This document shows positions 4,066 through 9,048 of a stretch of 9,048 bases of DNA, piece by piece. Positions within the stretch are counted from its first letter, which is position 1, and every line of letters starts with the position of its first letter. Both the position numbers and the translations under genes were made by a program. Under the pieces are notes generated by a model. It was not told the DNA's origin and did no database searches. It saw only the letters and a program-made list of their open reading frames with translations. The stretch comes from Pseudorhodobacter antarcticus (GTDB lineage: Bacteria > Pseudomonadota > Alphaproteobacteria > Rhodobacterales > Rhodobacteraceae): the NCBI GenBank assembly GCA_945861995.1, contig CAMAWZ010000081.1, positions 1-9,048 of the forward strand, given 5' to 3'.

Positions 4066-4569
4066 GTGGCCAGCGAGGCGTTCAGAGGCGAGTTCTACCA
4101 AAAGGTAGATGCCAAAGCGCGGGTATCCATACCCGCCGCTTTTCGCCGTGTACTGGAGGCTGAAGATCCCTCATCGCCCGAATTTCCCCGCCCCCGCGTG
4201 TACATGGTTTACGGCGGGGCCAAGCGCAATTTTGTTGAATGTTATTCGAAAGCGGGCGCAGATGCGCTGGCGGCTAAAATCGAAGCAATGGAATTGGGAT
4301 CGCCAGACCGCGACCGCGCAGAGCGGGATTTGATTTCGCGGTCGGTCATGGTGGAAATTGAACCTGACGGGCGCATCGTGCTGCCTGCCAAAGTGCGCGC
4401 AAAGATGGGCTTAAATGAGGGGGACGTTGCAGGCGAGGCCGCCTTTGCGGGCTATACCAACCGCTTTAAGCTGTATCGCCGCGAGGTCTATGACGCTGAA
4501 TTTGGCGATGACGATGATGATGGAATTGATCCCTTGGCCTTGGTTGGCAGGGCGGCGAGGGCGGGGTGA
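4066..4569 (+). CDS. mraZ: MraZ, transcriptional regulator of the dcw cluster (167 aa)
   Basis: A DNA-binding protein of the SpoVT/AbrB fold that forms rings and controls its own division/cell-wall operon. Two MraZ half-domains are visible: FRGEFYQKVDAKARVSIP (residues 6-23) and EPDGRIVLPAKVRAKMGL (from about residue 99, with D101-G102-R103). The first DxKGR motif has Ala in place of Gly (D15-A-K-A18-R19). The C-terminus carries an acidic run (GDDDDDG) absent from short homologues such as the E. coli protein. GTG at 4066 is preferred to ATG at 4048 because AGGAG is correctly spaced only for the GTG, and the protein then begins close to the conserved FRGE. Its stop overlaps the rsmH start (TGATG). 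The four TGGG boxes upstream are its probable operator. Confidence 0.93.
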   Translation: MASEAFRGEFYQKVDAKARVSIPAAFRRVLEAEDPSSPEFPRPRVYMVYGGAKRNFVECYSKAGADALAAKIEAMELGSPDRDRAERDLISRSVMVEIEPDGRIVLPAKVRAKMGLNEGDVAGEAAFAGYTNRFKLYRREVYDAEFGDDDDDGIDPLALVGRAARAG

Positions 4570-5591
4570 TGGGCACGCCGCTTGCGCCAGCCCATGATCC
4601 TGCGCGCGCCCCGCATATTCCTGTTTTGCTGCGCCCCTTGCTGGCCGCCGTGGCCCCCGTGGCGGGCGTTTGGCTGGACGGCACCTTTGGTGCGGGCGGC
4701 TATGCGCGCGGCTTGCTGAATGCGGGCGCGGCAAAGGTGATTGGCATTGACCGCGATCAGACGGCTATTGTCGCAGCTTCCCCGATGCAGGCCGAATTTG
4801 GCAGCCGATTGTCGCTGGTGCTGGGCACGTTTTCTGATCTTGATACGCTCGCGGGCGAGGCGCTGGACGGCGTTGTGTTGGATTTGGGCGTGTCTTCGAT
4901 GCAAATCGACCGCGCCGAACGCGGGTTTTCCTTTCAAAAAGACGGCCCGCTGGATATGCGGATGGGGCAAGGCGGCCCTTCGGCGGCGGATATGGTGGCA
5001 ACCGCATCGGAATCCGCGCTGGCGGATATTTTGTTTCATTTCGGCGAAGAACGCGCAGCGCGCCGCATTGCGCGCGCCATTGTGGATGCTCGCACCCGCG
5101 CGCCCATCACCCGCACTTTGGAATTGGCCGAGATTATTGCCAAATGCCTGCCGCGCCCAAAACCGGGTCAAAGCCATCCGGCCACGCGCAGCTTTCAGGC
5201 GCTGCGCATTGCGGTGAATGGCGAGTTTGACCAGCTTGTCGCGGCGCTGTCGGCGGCCGAGCGGGCGCTAAGGCCCGGCGGGATGCTGGCGGTTGTGACC
5301 TTTCATTCGCTGGAAGACCGCGTTGTGAAGCGGTTTTTCCAAACCGCATCGGGGGATGCGCCCAACACCAACCGCTACGCGCCCGAGGCGGACAAAACGA
5401 CGGCGCGGTTTGAATTGGTCACGCGCAAGGCGATTGGCCCTGATGATACGGAGCTGGCCGAAAACCCGCGCGCGCGGTCGGCCAAGTTGCGGGTGGCGCG
5501 GCGCACGGATGCCCCTGCGCAGGCGCTTGCGGGCGGCGAATTGGACGCGCCGCATTTACCCGAAAGCGGGCCAAGCAGGGGGCGTCGATAA
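4569..5591 (+). CDS. rsmH: 16S rRNA (cytosine-1402-N4)-methyltransferase RsmH (340 aa)
   Basis: A SAM-dependent methyltransferase acting on C1402 of 16S rRNA, together with RsmI tuning decoding at the P site; the older name is MraW. Visible family motifs: HIPVLL (H16-L21), SAM motif I DGTFGAGGY (37-45), GIDRDQTAI just after, LDLGVSSMQ beginning near D105 with ERGFSFQKDGPLDMRM following, the HFGEERAARRIARAI segment, ATRSFQALRIAVNGE, and VTFHSLEDR (243-251). Length is within the family range; the last 30-40 residues are a variable basic/Pro tail. ATG at 4569 overlaps the mraZ stop by one base, with GAGG (4557-4560) 8 nt upstream; a GTG three bases earlier is possible. The stop overlaps ftsL by one base (TAATG), so translation is probably coupled on both sides. 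Confidence 0.97.
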   Translation: MGTPLAPAHDPARAPHIPVLLRPLLAAVAPVAGVWLDGTFGAGGYARGLLNAGAAKVIGIDRDQTAIVAASPMQAEFGSRLSLVLGTFSDLDTLAGEALDGVVLDLGVSSMQIDRAERGFSFQKDGPLDMRMGQGGPSAADMVATASESALADILFHFGEERAARRIARAIVDARTRAPITRTLELAEIIAKCLPRPKPGQSHPATRSFQALRIAVNGEFDQLVAALSAAERALRPGGMLAVVTFHSLEDRVVKRFFQTASGDAPNTNRYAPEADKTTARFELVTRKAIGPDDTELAENPRARSAKLRVARRTDAPAQALAGGELDAPHLPESGPSRGRR

Positions 5592-5971
5592 TGCGCCCGA
5601 CCATTTACGTTGTGGGGTTTTTGGGGCTGATTGGCCTTGGGTCTTGGGCCTACCGCGAAAACTATGCGACCCAAGACGCCCTGCGCCAAGTATCTGATTT
5701 GCAGGACGAAATCGCGCTTTTGCGCGAATCTTTGGCGGTGCAGCGCGCCGAATGGGCCTATTTGAACCGCCCCGACCGTTTGCGCGAATTGGTGACGCTG
5801 AACTTTGACCGCTTGGGCTTGTTCCCGATGGAGCCAACACAGTTTGGCGCGGCATCTGACATTGCCTATCCCGCGCCAGACGCGCTGCTTGGCCCGCCAG
5901 ACACCACTTTTGAACAGGGCCAAAGCACCCCAGACCTGACCGCCCCTAACGCGCCAGAAGGACAGCCATGA
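5591..5971 (+). CDS. ftsL: Cell division protein FtsL (126 aa)
   Basis: A small bitopic divisome protein; in known systems it joins FtsB and FtsQ and activates FtsW/FtsI septal peptidoglycan synthesis. It has a very short cytoplasmic N-terminus, one membrane segment (about residues 4-20, IYVVGFLGLIGLGSW), then a heptad-like coiled coil (about 28-60, LRQVSDLQDEIALLRESL), and the alphaproteobacterial EWAYLNRPDRL segment followed by LVTLNFDRLGLFPM. The last 40 or so residues are Pro/Ala/Asp-rich and probably disordered. FtsL diverges strongly in sequence, so identification rests on size, topology and its position between rsmH and ftsI. AGGGGG (5577-5582) is 8 nt before the ATG. It overlaps rsmH by 1 base and ftsI by 4 (ATGA). 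Confidence 0.9.
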   Translation: MRPTIYVVGFLGLIGLGSWAYRENYATQDALRQVSDLQDEIALLRESLAVQRAEWAYLNRPDRLRELVTLNFDRLGLFPMEPTQFGAASDIAYPAPDALLGPPDTTFEQGQSTPDLTAPNAPEGQP

Positions 5972-7755
5972 CCCGCATTCCCCTTCGCCCCCTTGCTCGA
6001 ATTTTGCAGGCCCGCGCCAGTGGGGCAAACCCTGATCGGATCGAACAAGAAAACCTTGCGCTGCGCCATCACACAATGCGCGAGGCGCAGCGCAACCAAT
6101 CCCAAATGCGGATATTCCTGCTGGCGGCGGCGTTCTTTTCGGCCTACGCACTGATTGCGCTGCAAATGGGCAAACTGGCCGCGACCGAGCCTGCCGAGCC
6201 GCGCTTGGCGCAGATCGGCCCCAGCATCAATGCCAGCCGCGCGGATATTTTGGATCGCAATGGCAATGTGCTGGCCACCAACCTGTCAACCTATGCGCTG
6301 TATGTCCAAACCCGCGATTTGGTTGACCCGCCTAATGTTGCCAAGAAACTGGCAGCGCTTTTCCCTGAACTTGACGAGGCCGCGCTTTTGCGCCGCATGA
6401 CCGATGGGCGCAGCTTTTTGTGGGTGCGCCGCACGCTTTCGCCAGAACAAAAGCAGGCGGTGCATGAAATTGGCGACCCGGGCCTGCTGTTTGGCGCGCG
6501 CGAGATGCGGCTTTACCCCAACGGCCAACTGGCGGCGCATGTTTTGGGCGGGGCGAGTTTTGGCCACGAAGGCGTGGACAGCGCCGAAGTGATTGGCGTG
6601 GCGGGCGTTGAAAAGGCAATGGACGCGCGGTTGCGCGACCCTGCGCAGGCGGGCAAGCCGCTGGTTCTGTCACTGGATTTGACAGTGCAGACTACGGTGG
6701 AAGAAGTGCTGCAAACGGGTATTTCGATGCTGTCGGCCAAAGGTGGCGCTGCGATCTTGATGGAGGTCGCTACGGGCGAGATTGTGGCTATGGCCGCTGG
6801 GCCCACGTTCGATCCCAATGATCGGCCTGCCAACCCCACCTCTGGCAACCCCGATGACAGCCCGCTGTTCAACCGCGCTGTGCAGGGCGTGTACGAACTG
6901 GGTTCAACATTCAAAATCTTTGCGGCCGCCCAAGCCATGGATTTGGGTCTGCTGAACCCCGAGTCGATGGTCGATGCCAATGCGCCGATGATCTGGGGGA
7001 AACACACGATACAAGAGTTTGAAGGTAAGAACTATGGCCCTTTGCTTTCAGTATCGGATGTTATTGCGAAATCGTCCAATGTCGGCACCGCGCATATCGC
7101 GCTGATGATTGGCGCCGAGCGGCAGCAGGCGTTTCTAAAGGCACTCGGCCTGTTTGATCCCTCGCCTGTCGAACTGATCGAAGCGCCATCTGCGCGGCCT
7201 CTGCGCCCAGACCGTTGGCCTGAAATTATGACGATCACCGCATCTTATGGCCATGGCATTTCGGGCAGTCCGATGAACCTTGCGGCGGCCTATGCCACGC
7301 TGGCCAATGGCGGGCGTTTGGTAAAGCCCACGATTTTGCATCGGGACGCGCCCTATATTGGCCCGCAGGTGTTGTCCGAGGCTGCGGCAGATGCATCGAT
7401 GACCATGCTGCGCCGTGTGGTCACCGAAGGCACAGCCAGCCTTGGCGAGGTTGCAGGCTATGAGGTGGGCGGCAAAACGGGCACGGCGGATAAGGTGAAA
7501 AAGGGCGGCGGGTATTATGAAGATAAGGTGATCAATACCTTTGCTGCGGTTTTTCCAATATCTGATCCGAAATATGTGTTGATCGTGACACTGGACGAAC
7601 CTGTTGAAACTTCGGGGGCCAAGGTAAAGCGAACGGCGGGTTGGACGGCGGTGCCTGTGGCTGCAGAAATCATTCGCCGCACGGCGCCTTTGCTGGGGCT
7701 GCGGCCATTGGTTGAACCTGCCGAAGAAAATGCGATACTGCCCGTTAACAATTAG
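5968..7755 (+). CDS. ftsI: FtsI (PBP3), septal peptidoglycan DD-transpeptidase (595 aa)
   Basis: A class B penicillin-binding protein that crosslinks septal peptidoglycan in the periplasm, paired with the glycosyltransferase FtsW. There is a cytoplasmic N-terminus of about 46 residues, one membrane anchor (about 48-70, RIFLLAAAFFSAYALIAL), then the PBP dimerisation domain starting at SRADILDRNGNVLATNL. Transpeptidase motifs are all intact: SxxK as S313-T-F-K316, SxN as S369-S-N371, and KTGT at 503-506. No PASTA repeats follow, as expected for a proteobacterial FtsI. The start overlaps the ftsL stop (ATGA), with AGAAGGA (5956-5962) 5 nt upstream. Length is close to that of E. coli FtsI. Position after ftsL separates it from other class B PBPs such as PBP2. 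Confidence 0.97.
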   Translation: MTRIPLRPLARILQARASGANPDRIEQENLALRHHTMREAQRNQSQMRIFLLAAAFFSAYALIALQMGKLAATEPAEPRLAQIGPSINASRADILDRNGNVLATNLSTYALYVQTRDLVDPPNVAKKLAALFPELDEAALLRRMTDGRSFLWVRRTLSPEQKQAVHEIGDPGLLFGAREMRLYPNGQLAAHVLGGASFGHEGVDSAEVIGVAGVEKAMDARLRDPAQAGKPLVLSLDLTVQTTVEEVLQTGISMLSAKGGAAILMEVATGEIVAMAAGPTFDPNDRPANPTSGNPDDSPLFNRAVQGVYELGSTFKIFAAAQAMDLGLLNPESMVDANAPMIWGKHTIQEFEGKNYGPLLSVSDVIAKSSNVGTAHIALMIGAERQQAFLKALGLFDPSPVELIEAPSARPLRPDRWPEIMTITASYGHGISGSPMNLAAAYATLANGGRLVKPTILHRDAPYIGPQVLSEAAADASMTMLRRVVTEGTASLGEVAGYEVGGKTGTADKVKKGGGYYEDKVINTFAAVFPISDPKYVLIVTLDEPVETSGAKVKRTAGWTAVPVAAEIIRRTAPLLGLRPLVEPAEENAILPVNN

Positions 7756-7769
7756 CGCAGGCGCTGCGC
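7755..7769 (+). other. Small stem-loop at the ftsI-murE junction
   Basis: GCGCAG (7755-7760) and CTGCGC (7764-7769) form a perfect 6-bp stem with a 3-nt loop, starting on the last base of the ftsI stop codon. The AAAATGG that follows has no T run, so it is not an intrinsic terminator. It may be a processing or stabilising element between the two cistrons. Confidence 0.4.
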
Positions 7770-7787
7770 AAAATGGCAGGAAAAAGC

Positions 7788-9048
7788 ATGATAGATATTC
7801 CCCCCCCCGCGACAAAGCGGCTGTCTGATTTGGGTCTGACGGCACGGGCAGGGCGCAATCCTTGGATTACAGGGTTGGCTGTAGACAGCCGACTTGCAGG
7901 GCAGGGGGCGCTGTTTGCGGCACTGGCGGGCAGCCATTCGCAGGGGGCGCAGTATCTTGAACAGGTTTTGCAAAATGGCGCGGCGGCTGTTTTGACCGAC
8001 CCCGCTGGCGCGCAACTTGCAGCCGCCGCGCTGGCGGGCAGGGATGCGGCGCTGGTTGTGCTGGATGATCCGCGCGAGGCGCTGGCCCGCGCGGCCGCGC
8101 TGTGGTTTGGCGCGCAGCCCTCTGTGATGGTTGCGGTGACGGGCACGAATGGAAAGACATCTGTGGCCACCTTTACCCGCCAAATTTGGGCCGCGCTGGG
8201 GCAAAGCGCCATCAATATCGGCACAACGGGGGTCGAGGGGGCAATTTCGGCCCCGTCAAGCCACACCACGCCCGACCCAATTACCCTGCACGCGCTGCTG
8301 GCCCGCGCAGCGCACGAAGGCGTCACCCACGGCGCGATGGAGGCGTCATCGCACGGGCTTGACCAGCACCGCATGGACGGCGTGCATCTGCGCGCGGCGG
8401 GGTTTACCAACTTTAGCCAAGATCATCTCGATTATCACAAGACGTTCGACGCCTATTTTGCGGCCAAAGCCGCATTATTTAACCGCGTTTTGCCCGAAGA
8501 TGGGGTGGCGGTGGTCAACATAAACGATGCCAAGGGCATAGAGGTCGCCGAAATTGCCGCCGCGCGCGGGCAGCGGGTGATTACGGTGGGCGCGGATGAT
8601 GCGGCCACGTTGCAAATTGTGGGCCAGCGGTTTGATGCCAGCGGGCAGGATGTGCGGCTGGCATGGGAAGGGCGGCCGTTTCAGGTGCGCTTGGGCCTGA
8701 TCGGCGGGTTTCAGGCGGAAAACGTTGCGCTTGCTGCGGGGCTTGTCATTGGCGCAGGCGGCGCTGTGGGCGAGGTGATGGAGGTTCTTCCACAGCTTTC
8801 TGGCGTGCGCGGGCGGATGCAAATGGCGGGGCGGCGCAAAAATGGTGCATCTGTCTTTGTCGATTATGCCCATACGCCCGATGCGATTGCCACGGCCGCG
8901 CAGGCCCTGCGCCCGCATGTGATGGGGCGGATTATAATTGTCTTTGGCGCAGGCGGTGACCGCGATACCACCAAGCGCCCTTTGATGGGGCAGGCCGCCG
9001 CGCGCCACAGCGATATGCAGATTGTTACCGATGATAACCCGCGCAGCG
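7788..9048 (+). CDS. murE: MurE, UDP-MurNAc-tripeptide (mDAP) ligase (5' part, 420 codons, runs off the window)
   Basis: A cytoplasmic ATP-dependent Mur ligase adding the third stem-peptide residue to UDP-MurNAc-L-Ala-D-Glu. The N-terminal domain shows ITGLAVDSR and ALFAALAG. The ATP-binding loop TGTNGKTS is at residues 118-125, the substrate-binding TTPDP at 160-164, MEASSHGL from M184, and DHLDYH at 212-217. A lysine at about 227 sits where the family has its carbamylated residue. DYAHTPDA (about 359) and GAGGDRDTTKRPLMG (387 onward) precede DNPR (416-419), the mDAP-selective motif, so the substrate is meso-diaminopimelate rather than lysine. The usual CGGDRDxGKRP reads AGGDRDTTKRP here. 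The start is ATG 7788 with AGGA 6 nt upstream (7778-7781). The frame is open to base 9048. A run of nine C (7800-7808) encodes Pro-Pro-Pro at residues 5-7. Confidence 0.96.
   Translation, partial: MIDIPPPATKRLSDLGLTARAGRNPWITGLAVDSRLAGQGALFAALAGSHSQGAQYLEQVLQNGAAAVLTDPAGAQLAAAALAGRDAALVVLDDPREALARAAALWFGAQPSVMVAVTGTNGKTSVATFTRQIWAALGQSAINIGTTGVEGAISAPSSHTTPDPITLHALLARAAHEGVTHGAMEASSHGLDQHRMDGVHLRAAGFTNFSQDHLDYHKTFDAYFAAKAALFNRVLPEDGVAVVNINDAKGIEVAEIAAARGQRVITVGADDAATLQIVGQRFDASGQDVRLAWEGRPFQVRLGLIGGFQAENVALAAGLVIGAGGAVGEVMEVLPQLSGVRGRMQMAGRRKNGASVFVDYAHTPDAIATAAQALRPHVMGRIIIVFGAGGDRDTTKRPLMGQAAARHSDMQIVTDDNPRS

Noticed and set aside
3936..4163. Plus-strand 75-codon frame overlapping the leader terminator and mraZ start (possible leader peptide)
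   Set aside because: It crosses the terminator and enters mraZ out of frame with Arg-rich sequence and no Shine-Dalgarno, so a leader peptide is not supported.
5375..6151. Reverse-strand 258-codon frame opposite rsmH, ftsL and ftsI
   Set aside because: It is antisense to three overlapping, well-identified genes and has no recognisable domain.
7755..7769. Intrinsic terminator between ftsI and murE
   Set aside because: The stem is perfect but only 6 bp and is followed by AAAATGG rather than a T run; it is kept only as a small stem-loop.

Overview
The window is GC-rich and tightly packed. Its gene order and regulatory RNAs point to an alphaproteobacterium, most likely Rhodobacteraceae (Rhodobacterales). 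The strongest clues are a DUF1127 gene followed by a tandem array of hairpins carrying C/U-rich loops of the CCUCCUCCC type, as in the CcsR ('cuckoo') sRNAs of Rhodobacter, and a long mraZ leader ending in an intrinsic terminator, as in the Rhodobacter sRNA UpsM. The genus cannot be named from this sequence.

Layout. 1-1544 (+) is the 3' part of a UvrD/PcrA helicase gene. 1545-2140 (-) is a small stress-type locus: a promoter candidate, a 72-aa DUF1127 protein (CcaF1-like), then six tandem hairpins (three two-hairpin units) ending near 1593. 2360-3466 (+) is apbC/mrp, a P-loop iron-sulfur carrier, closed by a clean intrinsic terminator. 3528-4065 (+) is the control region of the division and cell-wall (dcw) cluster: phased AT-rich 20-bp repeats, a sigma70-type promoter, four TGGG boxes at exact 10-bp spacing (an MraZ operator), and a structured leader of about 260 nt ending in a strong terminator (UpsM-like). 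From 4066 on, the dcw genes run in one direction: mraZ, rsmH (mraW), ftsL, ftsI and the start of murE, which runs off the window end.

How it works together. The first three dcw junctions overlap by 1-4 bases, so mraZ-rsmH-ftsL-ftsI are probably one translationally coupled transcript, with murE following after a 32-nt gap. The sequence shows two layers of control ahead of it: MraZ feedback on TGGG boxes covering the predicted transcription start, and premature termination that would release an sRNA and limit readthrough into mraZ. The products methylate 16S rRNA (RsmH), form part of the divisome (FtsL, FtsI) and make the mDAP-containing peptidoglycan precursor (MurE). The reverse-strand array is a separate post-transcriptional regulator whose loops resemble anti-Shine-Dalgarno sequences.

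The proteins are ordinary members of known families. The interest lies in the non-coding DNA: the hairpin array, the leader RNA and the MraZ operator.
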